Below, piece by piece: positions 1-9,710 of a stretch of DNA of 64,000 nt. A model generated the notes under the pieces. The model did no database searches and was not told where the DNA came from. It saw only the letters and a program-made list of their open reading frames with translations. A program made the position numbers and the translations under genes. The DNA comes from Glandiceps talaboti (lineage: Eukaryota > Hemichordata > Enteropneusta > Spengelidae), in contig NC_135564.1 in the NCBI RefSeq assembly GCF_964340395.1, forward strand, positions 14,330,012 to 14,394,011, in the 5' to 3' direction. The stretch's first letter is position 1, and each line of letters begins with the position of its first letter.

Positions 1-245
1 TAAACGAAAAAGGAAAAAAGGAACAGGGTTTGTTTTCCATTTTTTGTATTATTATAAAACGAAACGGCAATGGAAAAAACAGTTTGTTTTCCTTGCTCTG
101 TTTTCCGATCGATGACACGAAAAATGAAAAACAAATTGTTTTCCTTTTTCATTTTCTGATCGAGAAAACGAAAAACGAAGCAGGCACTGGTTTTTCATTT
201 TTCCTGTTTGCAATAGACAAACGAAAAACAAATGGACGGTATATA
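1..245. repeat. Purine/pyrimidine-rich imperfect tandem and inverted repeat
   Basis: Runs such as GAAAAATGAAAAACAAATTG and TTTTCCTTTTTCATTTTC alternate and are complementary, so they can fold. Copies recur roughly every 60-70 bp. No gene seen. Confidence 0.6.
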
Positions 246-939
246 CACGGACCCTATGTACCTGTCCTTCTCTTGTGTCCTGTACATGTATGTACTGACC
301 CTGATGCTGCCGAAAAATCCAGTTGCAGATATTGCCTTTGACGGAATAAACTCTGAGACTGTGTTAGTGACAATACAGGTGACATTGACATATTGCTAAT
401 CACGTTAAGTTGCCCCGTAACAAGGGTGACTGTTCTGCCACGTTTCTGAATCTTCACTGTTCACGGATGATCGTGCTCCGCCTATCGCCTGCCTGTTGCT
501 TTCCTGCCCGCACCCAAGCACAGCGAGTGACATAGCATGTATAGATGAGCAAAACACTACAACAAAATGTTATTGCAACTTGTGGGTGGAGTTTCAGTTA
601 TATCTTGGTTTTCGATGACAGTGGGAGGAGTTTCAATTATTTCTAATCAGGTTAATTGACAGATTGTTGCACTCCACACACCTGAATTGTAAACTTAATG
701 GTACTTATTCTGTTTTTGATGTTTTTTTGCCAATTTTTTGTTGTGGCCAGATGAAGTGTGAAGAAAGTATGTATTCACCAGAGCTAGGTCCCAAAAACTT
801 TATCCTATTAAAGCCACACCAAGATGGCATCTGCTAACTGAATTTGTATGCATCCTAACTATCATGTCTGTCACAAAAGCAGAGTATTTCTAAAGTACAA
901 GATGTGGGAGGGACCACAATTACTGGACAAATAAGAAAG
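246..939. other. No feature recognised
   Basis: Non-coding by inspection. No splice-bounded coding stretch or repeat stands out. Confidence 0.4.

Positions 940-1004
<65 letters not shown>
940..1004. repeat. (CA)n microsatellite
   Basis: About 32 perfect AC units. Confidence 0.99.
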
Positions 1005-1008
<4 letters not shown>

Positions 1009-1498
1009 ATGTTACAGGTTTAACTTGGTCAAATTTTTTCTCTAAATGAAAAAAATACAACACTTGTACAGCAAAATTGCTTGTACAAAAAAAACTATGC
1101 TTTAAAAATCTATAAACTTAGAGTACTTTTGAAAATTACCGATGGCTGGTTGTGGCAAATAAAACTACTCACACTGTTCGACGTAAAGTCTCTTTTGTCT
1201 TGTATCAAAGCGTAGACTTAGGACACACTGTTAGCACTGCAACACATACAACTTGTGGATGAGATTGTCAATTGTTCACAAATGCAAAGTTCAGTTCCAC
1301 ACAATTTGTCAGTCCTGCCAAACGTTGAGTTTCCAAGCAGTAGCAGAGTTCAGAACTTCCCTCATACAGGAATCCGACAGCATACTACAGCAATGTTGAA
1401 GATTATTAACAGATCAAATTCTGATGATCAACTCCCAGAACTTTCAAATATTCATTCCTTTTATACTAATTTGTTGCCACACATGATTGGATCATCCC
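1005..1498. other. No certain feature; weak open frame at 1255-1509
   Basis: A plus-strand frame without ATG at its opening (GTG at 1255) runs 84 codons to the TAA supplied by the AATCTGATTAA element end. Composition is Ser/Asn/His-rich and matches no known family. It may be a stray exon fragment or chance. Confidence 0.2.
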
Positions 1499-1636
1499 AA
1501 TCTGATTAAAATCCAATGTAGATGTCGGCTAATCGTTCATTATTATTTTACTTAGTATTTTCACTTCAATTGACCTTCATGATACATGTTTATGTTTTCG
1601 TCTTGATCGCCTCCCCAGTTTCACTATGATACATCC

Positions 1637-1938
1637 CTACATATATTTAACAGATTCTGGAAATTCCTCTTTGAAAAAGTGGTAAAGGGTAGCAGTCATA
1701 TCAATGGATGAACAGTAAACTATTGTTCTAGGAAACAAATCCCTCTCATCATGCAGTTTGTCCACCATCCAATATAATGTGGAGGGAATATCGCTTTTGA
1801 TCTTTAAGACACTGAATCTAATATTTTCCTTATCTGGACATACATTGATTACTTTATAGTCATTAATAACAAGAGTGTCCTGTATTTGTGTTTGCAGTGT
1901 TCTTGATGCTGTTGCTGTCAAAGCCAGGATTCTCACTT
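1637..1938 (-). pseudogene. RecQ-like helicase, motif III-IV segment
   Basis: After an acceptor (TTTTTTTCAG|AAGTGAG) the frame reads VRILALTATAS (motif III), a segment with NVCPDKENIRFSVLK, and RTIVYCSSIDMTATLYHFF (motif IV), then stops at TAG. Motifs V and VI are absent below 1637, so the C-terminal helicase half is missing or further away. A GTAGGG just before the stop could be a donor. Confidence 0.7.
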
Positions 1939-2249
1939 CTGAAAAAAATGAACGAAGTTCTCCAACATGTAAAAAATAACCTCTAAATGCACCCTCCTGG
2001 GTCTTCCTCCCTGCTTAAAAAAAAAAATCCAGGTCAAATCTTTCCTACAATTATTAATATTCATCATGTATTAAAGAATATTTGGAATAAATCATTGCAT
2101 GTTTCAATGAAAACTTCTGATGTATATGTGACAAGTGGCACAGCAAGGATGTTGCATGAAAACATATTACCTACACTGTTTAAAGGTTATATTTCAATGC
2201 TCAGACCATAGCTTTACCTTGTTAATTATAATTTTGATAATTGTATATA

Positions 2250-2440
2250 CCATTTTGGTATTATGTGTACTTCATTGACTACAAGCAGTACAATCTTGTC
2301 AACATGGTTTGCCTTGTGTTCTGTTCGCCTGACAGGTAATCTTCAGGAGAACCATATACATACATTGGAAATTCTTTAGATTTGAACACGTCTTTTACCA
2401 ATGCAGCATGAAAACCATGTGATGTCAAAAATGCTATCTA
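2250..2440 (-). pseudogene. RecQ-like helicase, motif II segment with frameshift and DEAH lost
   Basis: One frame reads FKSKEFPMYVYGSPEDYLSG, which fits the RecQ segment before motif II. The expected motif II then appears in another frame as KIVLLVVNEVHIIPKW. The DEAH-type box has become N-E-V-H, and a frameshift separates the halves (the first frame reaches TAG). Both changes would abolish ATPase activity, so this copy is very probably dead. Confidence 0.65.
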
Positions 2441-2649
2441 TTTTTTTAAATGGATAAACAGAAAGCGCATCAATATGACACTTGCAATGCAAAGCAGCAT
2501 TCAGTGATGCCTTGTTTCAACTTGAGAGGCAACTGTGTGTTGTCGATGTGACACATATTATGATAATTATTTTGGAAGTAATTATATAAAACAATGAGTT
2601 TGAAGAAGAAAAAAACATTAACAAAAGATGATATTGATAAGGAACTCAC

Positions 2650-2843
2650 TTGGTCTTTCATCAGTGAAACTAGTGGTGAAATGATCAAAACAGATCCACT
2701 TGAAGTCAGCATGTTGGGGTATAAGTGGTAAATCAGAGATTTCCCATACCCCGTTGGCAGGATTGCAAATACATCATGCCCAGAAAGAAGATGCATGAGG
2801 GCTTCATTCTGTACTGGCCTCAGTTTGTTTATTAGTTTTCAAA
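2650..2843 (-). pseudogene. RecQ-like DNA helicase, motif 0/I/Ia exon (broken)
   Basis: The minus strand encodes LRPVQNEAL (Q-like motif 0), then VFAILPTGYGKSLIY (Walker A, GYGKS) and VLIISPLVSLMKDQ (motif Ia), ending at a CAA|GTGAGT donor. This is a clear superfamily 2 RecQ match. If the natural acceptor GTTTACAG (exon start 2843) is used, the third to fifth bases form an in-frame TGA, so the exon would be interrupted. Downstream pieces are at 2250-2440 and 1637-1938. Confidence 0.75.
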
Positions 2844-3056
2844 CTGTAAACAACAAAAGGTAGAATTGCTAATGAATGCAAGACCAGAACTACAATGAAA
2901 TGGTTAAACAAGTGTGGAAGACATGGTCCATGTAACCAATACAACATGTTGTAGAGCCATTGAAGCATTCAAACAGGAATACATCGGATTTAAATCAGAT
3001 TGCCCCACGTCGGGCACCATTTCATGTAACCCTTTTTGCCCGTTTCTGGGGTACAT

Positions 3057-3074
3057 GGGGGGGGGGGGGGGGGG
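3057..3074. repeat. Poly-G tract (18 nt)
   Basis: Uninterrupted G run. Similar runs occur at 4520-4531, 27511-27525 and 28783-28792. Confidence 0.95.
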
Positions 3075-3319
3075 AATTAGGATCAAGGAAAGAATTTCTA
3101 TACATACACACAGGCATGGCCCTGGTTCAATTGCTGACTTTCTACCCAATTTACACTGAGATGAGAGTAAGGGACAACACACATTTGGGTGTAGAAGACA
3201 ATCATAAAGGTTTAATGAAAACAAACAAAAAGAAGAATATGCATCAAAGTGTTCATCTGCTACTACCGAATGCTTATGTACTACAAAGTATACAAAAGGG
3301 TTCAATCATTCAGTGACAG

Positions 3320-4040
3320 TTCTAAAAATATACCACAATGCACAAACACTTGAAATCCACAGCACAATCTCCAACCGAAAGTGTCCTCTAAATTCCAACA
3401 CTGGTGGCGCTCTTCTAGTTTGACGACGCTCAGTTGGAACGCCATCAATCAATTCTACACACTTCTCAGCAACTCAAATGTCCATGTTCATACACTGTAA
3501 CACAGTACACTTCGACTCTCCACAAAGAGTCAATACTGGATCGTTCTGGGTTAACAGGATCCACACACAATGATATCTTCACCAGGCCTGCTATACACTA
3601 GTATAGTCTAGAATTAATCAATAATAGTTCAATTTGTGTCCACACAATATCTCCCTCTTTCTCCTGTTGGGAAGCCGACTAACCTGCTAGGCTCATTCGA
3701 GAAAAGAGAAGGGAAAGTGAAAACTACCTACTGGAAAATCACGTTCTCTGTGTGCAAGTATGATCAATTTGTTATCAACATAGGCTAACTGCACATTTGT
3801 GAAATTTTGATGACGGATGTGAAAAGCCAATTGCCATCTTGTATAAGTTACAAGGATAAAATATATGAATCGAGGCGATAGTATATTCAATGGATAGCTC
3901 CTTTTATTCCTCAACAATGGAAAGCACATATGAAGATGCGCTAAGGATTGTGGTACATAATAAATATGCAAATAAATTATGCTTACATACCAATCATACT
4001 ACAAGTTAAGTTCACAAGTTAAGTTTACTGTACCACCCCC
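3320..4040 (-). mobile_element. Possible LTR-like sequence downstream of the Copia remnant
   Basis: This lies directly after the pol remnant and its purine tract on the minus strand. It has an internal AATAAA (GAGGAATAAAAGG) and a second purine tract, GGAGAAAGAGGGAGA, near 3648-3662. No matching second LTR is present in the window, so the borders are unknown. Confidence 0.25.
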
Positions 4041-4048
4041 TCTTACAC

Positions 4049-4150
4049 TCAACTTGTGTCCAAATTTAAGACACTCAACTTAGCCTTTGAAACTGCCTTC
4101 GTAAACACATCAACTATGTTACTACTGCTTTCAACATAAGTCAGTACAAA
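4049..4150 (-). pseudogene. Ty1/Copia pol C-terminal remnant
   Basis: The minus strand reads SSSNIVDVFTKAVSKAKLSV then NLDTS-stop. It resembles the NIADIFTKAL...KF..L end of Copia RNase H. A purine-rich GTAAGAGGGGGTGG follows directly, which would be a polypurine tract. No upstream pol is recognisable. Only about 33 residues support this. Confidence 0.45.
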
Positions 4151-4629
4151 TAAATAGAATTACTATCTTCTTTAGAATGTTTCAGAATGTAGCCATAGTT
4201 TTCAAGTATGAATACCACTATTCTGACAGAAAGCGCAGACAGAGCAGTGAGGGTAGAGACAGACAGGTGGACTGAAACACTCAAAAAGAAAAGAAAAAGA
4301 GTGATGACATTGACCTTTGGGGCCACAAAGTGGACACCTTTTAATGTCGTCATGAATGAAAGAATACTTGGCATGGAAATATGCAGATTTTTATTTTATT
4401 TTCTGCAAGTTTTGCTTCCTATGCATTATAACTACCAAAGAGTGGTGATAAAAACAAACTTTTAATGCACTGGTTTTGAAATACTGAACACAAATTAGAG
4501 GTACATAAAAAAGATATGAGGGGGGGGGGGGCAGAACCATGATAGATTATGTAATCAAACACATATTAACAAGTGATTCAAAATGACAATGCAGTACTTT
4601 TGAAATAAAAAGTTCAAACATACCTGTCT

Positions 4630-4935
4630 GCTGAAACTATAGGTAAACTCATGGTGCTGTGGTGAAGTTTGTTTGTGAACATACTTTTCAACTGTAAAAC
4701 TGTCTTTGTTCACAACTGTACCCTTAAAGTTGGTAATGTAGCATCTTGTCCTGTCATCAACTTCAAACAGCTCTTTCATGCTGGTCATTAGTTTAGAGTA
4801 TCCAGCTGTTCTCTTCATATCAATTTTACACAAATCTCTACTATGTCTTTCCTTTACTTGCACTTCATCACCATCACCATTACCCTTTCTCTTTTTCCAC
4901 CCACAATGCAAACACGAGGTTTTTTAAAAAAAAAT
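4630..4935 (-). CDS. Unassigned possible exon
   Basis: The minus-strand frame runs from just after a TAA near 4936 to a donor CAG|GTATGT at 4623, encoding roughly 100 residues: SCLHCGWKKRK, an acidic/basic stretch, then GYSKLMTSMKELFEVDD, FKGTVVNKDSF and HHEFTYSFSRQ. The composition looks protein-like, with a C-x-x-C near the start and a block faintly reminiscent of a ubiquitin-like or PB1 fold. I do not recognise the family. No good acceptor is visible upstream, so it may be a decayed exon, perhaps from an element. Confidence 0.35.
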
Positions 4936-4939
4936 TCTT

Positions 4940-5510
4940 TGTCTTTAGCTAAAAATCAAATGATATGCAAATTAGCCGATTTAGGATAGTATGTACAGCA
5001 ATCATATGAGCTGAATTCTGATTATAACCTAGTTGGCAAGAATGTTGCCAAGGCCAATGAACAAACTGAATATTTAATTTAAATGGTCTACTAAAATATA
5101 GTTATACCTTGAGGTAACCATAAACAACAAAGTCAATGCATACAAATTCATAAAAGTTGTTTATGCACTAACCAGCCATCTGTCGTAACATATTATGCTA
5201 ATTTACAACTTAACTGGAATTATATGCTAGTAAACATGTCTCTAATTTACATAACTAGTAAACTTGTCTGACCGGTCAACCTAAAGTCACTGACCCTGTC
5301 AATAAACTTTACTAAAAATCACCACTTTGTGTCAATGTCCACCATTGAACCTTCTGTATGAATGTTCTTAGTTCTGAATATCTGCCTAACTGTTGAGAGC
5401 TGAAAAAAATGTATTTACAATAACTGTAGAAACTGCTTATTAACAGGCACCATGTGTGATGCAGTGGGTAACATAATGCTTATTCTGAACAGTGTGAAGA
5501 AAAATAGCTG
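4940..5510. other. No feature recognised
   Basis: AT-rich, no coding signal or clear repeat. Confidence 0.4.
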
Positions 5511-5511
5511 T

Positions 5512-5905
5512 TACATGAATGTGCACAACTGTGTACTATATAGTTGTGCTGTTCACAGCTGGAGTACATGGATGTGAGAATTGGTGTAACAAGAATGTGA
5601 AGAGAAGTGCTACATAGCTTGTACATGGTTGTGCACAACTGAGTACTATAGTTGTGCAGAACACAGTTATCGATGGTACATGGCTGTGTGAGAATTGCTG
5701 TAACAGGGATGTGAAGAAAAGTACAACATAGCTGGTACTTGAATGTGCACAATTGTGTACTATAGTTGTGTTGTGCACAGCTGTAGTACATGGATGTTAG
5801 AGAATTGTTGTAACAGGGAGAAAAGTGTGCAACTTTGCTGGTACATGAATGTGCACAACTGTGTACTACAGTTGTGCTCTGCGATAGCTGTCAGAATTGC
5901 TGTAA
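5512..5905. repeat. Minisatellite, about 110-bp unit, 3.5 copies
   Basis: GTGCACAACT (or GTGCACAATT) recurs at 5521, 5631, 5745 and 5851, each followed by GTGTACTATAGTTGTG-like sequence. The unit contains an inverted pair (GCACAACT / AGTTGTGC). Open frames here on either strand follow from the repeat. Confidence 0.85.
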
Positions 5906-6197
5906 TGGCAATGTGTACAAAAGGCCTTCTACAGGGTATGATTCCAATACAGCTGGTACAGGGATGGACAAACACTCCAGCACAGAGATGACATGTACAT
6001 CCATCCATGTAACAAGCCTTATTGTTCACAGTTATGGTTACCAAGCAGGGCTGTCAAAAAAAATATTCAATTTAAACATGGCCGTCTGAGATACATGGCC
6101 ATGTTCATTAATCTGAATTAGGCCATGTATGGTTTCCTATTTATATTGAAACCCCAAAAGATTTGATGTTGTATGTACAGTTACTGTAAATTACCCT

Positions 6198-6204
<7 letters not shown>

Positions 6205-6247
<43 letters not shown>
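6205..6247. repeat. (GT)n microsatellite
   Basis: About 21 GT units. Confidence 0.98.
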
Positions 6248-6251
<4 letters not shown>

Positions 6252-6289
6252 TTGATTTACTTTTCTCCTGAAAGTTTGTTGTATCCCAT

Positions 6290-6489
6290 TATCGATTTGA
6301 AATGTAGAAAAATGTACGGGCCATGAACAAGACTAGTGAACTATTTCCACGGTCCACATCAGATAACAATTGTGTATTTCTTTCGTATCCATTTTGTATA
6401 TTTGTATCGTATGCATGTTTCTTTGAAAGTGTAGCTTATTTTTGTTATCTGGTGAAATAAATTTCATTCATTCATTCAAAAAAAAAAAT
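6290..6489 (+). mobile_element. Non-LTR retrotransposon 3' end (5'-truncated)
   Basis: It ends GAAATAAATTTCATTCATTCATTC followed by poly-A, a typical LINE tail with short tail repeats. AGATAACAA (6361 on) and TTGTTATCT near 6445 could form a 3' stem. No ORF remains. Confidence 0.5.
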
Positions 6490-6506
6490 GGTACACAGAT
6501 CCTACA

Positions 6507-6560
6507 TAGCCTAGAGTTACAGTCATATGGGGAAAATACCCACGAGTGGACTCTAGGCTA
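6507..6560. repeat. Hairpin with 11-bp perfect stem
   Basis: TAGCCTAGAGT (6507-6517) and ACTCTAGGCTA (6550-6560) enclose 32 nt. It sits directly after the LINE-like poly-A. Confidence 0.8.
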
Positions 6561-6777
6561 TACAGAGTGTAATGTGTATTCAACAGGTGTTCACTGACAG
6601 CTTATCATCACACAGGGCAATGCAAAGAACTTGTCTTTGTTTATGGAAGTCTATGCATATTGATTAGTTAAATTTACATATTCATCATCATGGTTTTATT
6701 AACTATCAGTTTTTTAGATCGATTGTATTAATTGAATTTTAAATATATTAGAAAGATTACCATCATGGGAACTAATC

Positions 6778-6880
6778 TGTAAGGTACACTGTGACGGGGT
6801 GCCCTCACACATCGAGCAACTCCTCCAGAGGAGGCCGGTGAGGGCAGAACGACATGATGCATCATCGAGTCTACATGGGA
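6778..6880. mobile_element. Short repeat element, CTGTAAGGTACAC family
   Basis: CTGTAAGGTACACTGTGACGG then GTGCCCTCACACATCGAG and GAGGCCGGTGAGGGCAGAACG match the element at 8822-8930. The right terminal repeat is degraded. Confidence 0.6.
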
Positions 6881-7261
6881 ACTAGCTTCATGTGGCTATA
6901 AATTGAGAATTTTTATGTCTTTCATCTTTGTTAGTCATGTTCCAAGAACCACACACTTGATGTACAGTAATTTACATGACTTGTATATATAGAACTGATG
7001 TCTTTGAATTTTCAACAACTAAAGTCTTCAAACTTATTATGTAAATCTAAATGTAAGTTTTTAATATGTCTACTTTTGAAATAAAGCAGGACGTTGTTCA
7101 GTATACTGATTTCTTCCTAATTTTTCTGTTTTTGTGCTCTGTTACAGTGTAAATTCTTTTAAAATTAAAGCAACAAATATTTGAAATGAATTTATGAAGA
7201 ACATTAAACTATACCTTGGAATTTTACTATGTAGTCTAAGACTTGTTTTCTTGCCATGGGA
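6881..7261. other. No feature recognised
   Basis: AT-rich, non-coding by inspection. Confidence 0.4.
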
Positions 7262-7590
7262 GGTGTGTGTACTTGGACGATTGTTCGATCTGAGTGTACG
7301 TAGATGATTGTTTATTGATGTCTGTATGTCAGCAATTGTTGATTGATGTGTGTTTGTGGATGATTATTTATTGATGTATATGTGAACATTTTTTTATGTG
7401 TACAAGGATGATTGTTTATTAATCTATGTGTACATGGAGGAGTGTGTATTGACTTATGTGTACATGAATGATTACTGATCTGAGTACACAGACGATTCTT
7501 TATTGATCTGTGTGTATGTGGATGAATGTTTATCGATCTGTGTACACATGGATGATTGATGTATGTGGATGACTGTTTATTGATCAATGT
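7262..7590. repeat. Degenerate minisatellite, about 30-40-bp unit
   Basis: Repeats of GATCTGTGTGTACATGGATGATTGTTTATT-like blocks, about nine copies of uneven length. Confidence 0.8.
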
Positions 7591-7893
7591 GCTTTGATGA
7601 TTCCAAATTTTATTGCTATCCTTGGTGGAAAGTATACTGTAGCAAGGTTAACATACAATTTACAGTGTGTCTGGTTGTGCCAAATTGAACACTTCAAGTA
7701 ATCAATTGTAATTTATATATAATGGCTCTTCCGTGCAATGAAGACCTGTTGGCCTAAGTAATCAAATTGTATATTGGGACACAGAACACAGATATACAAA
7801 TTGCAGGAATATACAACAAAGGTAAGTCAGCTATTTGGACACTAACATGAACACAAACTAAAACTTTAACATATAAGCTATCTACATACAGTC

Positions 7894-7962
7894 GCATCAG
7901 TGCAGTAAGGTCGTATCTGCCTATACAATTGCATAGCAGATACAAACTTTCTGCACTGATGC
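7894..7962. repeat. Hairpin, 27-bp arms
   Basis: GCATCAGTGCAGTAAGGTCG-type arm (7894-7920) and its imperfect complement (7936-7962) enclose 15 nt. 23-24 of 27 positions pair. Confidence 0.8.
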
Positions 7963-8126
7963 AACGTAACAATGATGTATTTACACACAGAGTGCACTGG
8001 AAGGTGTATGTGATATCAAGTTTTCCTCATGTGGTAGCATATTCAACCCTATTCAGTGTTTACACCATCTTGATTCCAGAATGCTTAAACCTATGTAACT
8101 AAGGCACAGTTATCATCCATTTGTGT

Positions 8127-8180
8127 AATCTACCACATGAAACAACAATGGTTTTAGTTTGTGTCTATTTTAGTTTGCCT
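8127..8180. mobile_element. Fragment of the CCTTCGGTTTACTA MITE family
   Basis: TTGTGTAATCTACCACATGAA and TTAGTTTGTGTCTATTTTAGT match, in reverse, the left end of the 47869-48175 element. Confidence 0.5.
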
Positions 8181-8257
8181 ATAACTTGCTTTCCACACTA
8201 CTAACACCCACATCAGAGACAAGACAAGCACACAGTCAAGATCAATGAAGGTAAAGG

Positions 8258-8263
8258 TTTATT
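8258..8263 (-). terminator. Candidate polyadenylation signal AATAAA for NDRG
   Basis: AATAAA read on the minus strand, the first canonical signal in a convincing context downstream of the NDRG stop. Assignment is inferred from position only. Confidence 0.4.
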
Positions 8264-8821
8264 ATCAAACACACTGGGGGTCAAAAAATAATTGCGGCAT
8301 CCTATCGAGCCAAGACTATTTAATTACAGATAGTCTAACGATGCATCAACTCCAAAATTAAAAGTTTGAATTATTGCATGCACTCCAGTGAAGGAAGACC
8401 AAGGTCTTTGAAACACACTTGCACACCAAACACTATACACGTAAAGATCTCCATCACTGCTTTTCCTGTTTCTCAATTAACTGATCTAGGAATTCTCAAT
8501 TTCAAATAGAAAAAACATTTCAACTATCAACAATAAATTGCTATGAAGTGTTTCTAAAATACAACTTCTGCATATTCAAACTAAACTTTTTTTCTTCTTC
8601 TTTAATACTATAAGTACTATACTATACAATATACATCAGGTATTCAAGTCTTGGTCATCTTATTTCATGCAATATAACCAATGCATAATTTTGGAATATA
8701 ACTCTCCTCTCGCGAAAAAAAAAGACTTTGAATGGAATGTGTACACATTAATATCTATAATATAGTACAGATCAATGGCAAAAATTTAAATTTGTACACG
8801 CAATCAATCAAATGTAACAGT

Positions 8822-8930
8822 AGATTGTAAGGTACACCGTGACGGGGCGCCCTAACACATCAGTCAACCCCTGCCACTGAAGAGAGAGGAGACCGGTGAG
8901 GGCAGAACGGCACAATATATCTCACAGTCT
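8822..8930. mobile_element. MITE-like element with about 14-bp inverted termini
   Basis: Left TAGATTGTAAGGTA and right end TATATCTCACAGTCTA are imperfect inverted repeats. The interior shares CACCGTGACGGGGCGCCCT and GACCGGTGAGGGCAGAACG with 6778-6880. Confidence 0.6.
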
Positions 8931-9247
8931 AACGGAAAAGAAGAATTGACAGAAAAATACACAGGTTAATTTAAACAAAATACATGTATATTGATAATTA
9001 TGTCGTCTAATTGCACCTGTTTTGCTCTGTAAATCAAGTAATTAAAAGGTTGTTATTTACAATGTTTTGTGTTGCAGGAGTTGCTTACGATGTCTTCAAT
9101 ATAAAATATATTCCTCATGTTATTGTTTGTAGAAAAAAAAATGTGGATGTGAATTTTTCACGACATCATACTTGTCGGGTTTCTAGGCCATTCCATTTCA
9201 TTTGTAACCCGATGATATTCTATAATCATACACTGCATGAATGGGTA

Positions 9248-9352
9248 ACATTTCCGGTTTGTATACATGAAGGTCATTTAATGGAATTGCAGCAATTCCC
9301 ATTTGGCTGCAATTCCGTTATGTGACCGTTATGTATACGGAACTGGAAATGC
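9248..9352. mobile_element. Foldback/MITE hairpin with arms of about 46 bp
   Basis: The left arm contains CATTTCCGGTT, GTATACATGAAGGTCATTTA and GGAATTGCAGC. The right arm is its inverse with few mismatches, around a 12-nt loop (9294-9305). It lies in the presumed NDRG 3' UTR, so an NDRG transcript could carry this stem. Confidence 0.75.
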
Positions 9353-9612
9353 CACACTTTCATGTACATTGCTGCAATGAGGACTGAAAACGAAAGTAGT
9401 AATAATTCGGCCAGTGGTGGCGCTGTACATTGACCTGAACTCTGACCTCTATTTGATTGTTTAGTTATCCTAACTTTAATAACAAAATAGGACTAAATTC
9501 ATGAAATAACAAATGTCATGTTTGTAAATGTGGAAAACAGCTATTTTTTTGCTCCAACCAGGCAGCTTCTGTGTGTAGGTTTTGTTCCATACTTCTTCTG
9601 TCTCTTGTAATT

Positions 9613-9710
9613 TTAACACGTGGGATGTACACTGTGTGATGACCCAACTGACATCTGAGATGAACCTCTTGAACGATGCTTGCTAAGCTGTGTAACACTT
9701 AGACCCGGAA
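9613..9710 (-). CDS. NDRG: NDRG exon 12, last coding exon with stop
   Basis: The acceptor is TTGATTTACAG|TTCC. Joined in phase 1 to the previous exon it continues GLGY-LPGLSVTQLSKHRSRG and ends ...HSVHPTC-TAA (stop 9613-9615). It is Ser-rich with R-x-R-x-x-S and a terminal Cys, in keeping with NDRG tails. Only this frame both joins the upstream phase and gives an NDRG-like tail; reading it as a free ORF in another frame yields unrelated sequence. Confidence 0.88.

Larger units (their letters stand above)
1499..3001. mobile_element. 1.5 kb interval with inverted AATCTGATT termini enclosing the RecQ remnant
   Basis: Left end AATCTGATTAAAATCC.ATGTA (1499 on) and right end ACATCGGATTTAAATCAGATT (2981-3001) are inverted copies. 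The same terminus occurs five more times in the window (27956, 28155, 28339 reversed, 37583, and a weaker one), so it is a mobile family. Whether the RecQ remnant belongs to the element or lies between two insertions is unresolved. Confidence 0.45.
8238..9612 (-). other. NDRG: NDRG probable 3' UTR
   Basis: An AATAAA on the minus strand (TTTATT at 8258-8263) sits in a context that looks like a genuine 3' end, giving a UTR of about 1.4 kb. A variant ATTAAA (9475-9480) could give a shorter form. The UTR would include the hairpin at 9248-9352 and the inverted-terminal element at 8822-8930, both likely insertions. Confidence 0.4.

Noticed and set aside
2904-3316. Overlapping frames on both strands around the poly-G tract
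   Set aside because: Overlapping in several frames, include the G run and the element end, and show no motif.
5480-6089. Several Cys/Thr-rich open frames on both strands
   Set aside because: They follow the 110-bp minisatellite period and are repeat by-products.
9516-9698. Minus-strand frame LASIVQEVHLRCQLG overlapping the last NDRG exon
   Set aside because: It is in the wrong frame. The frame continuing from the previous exon gives an NDRG-like Ser-rich tail and stop.
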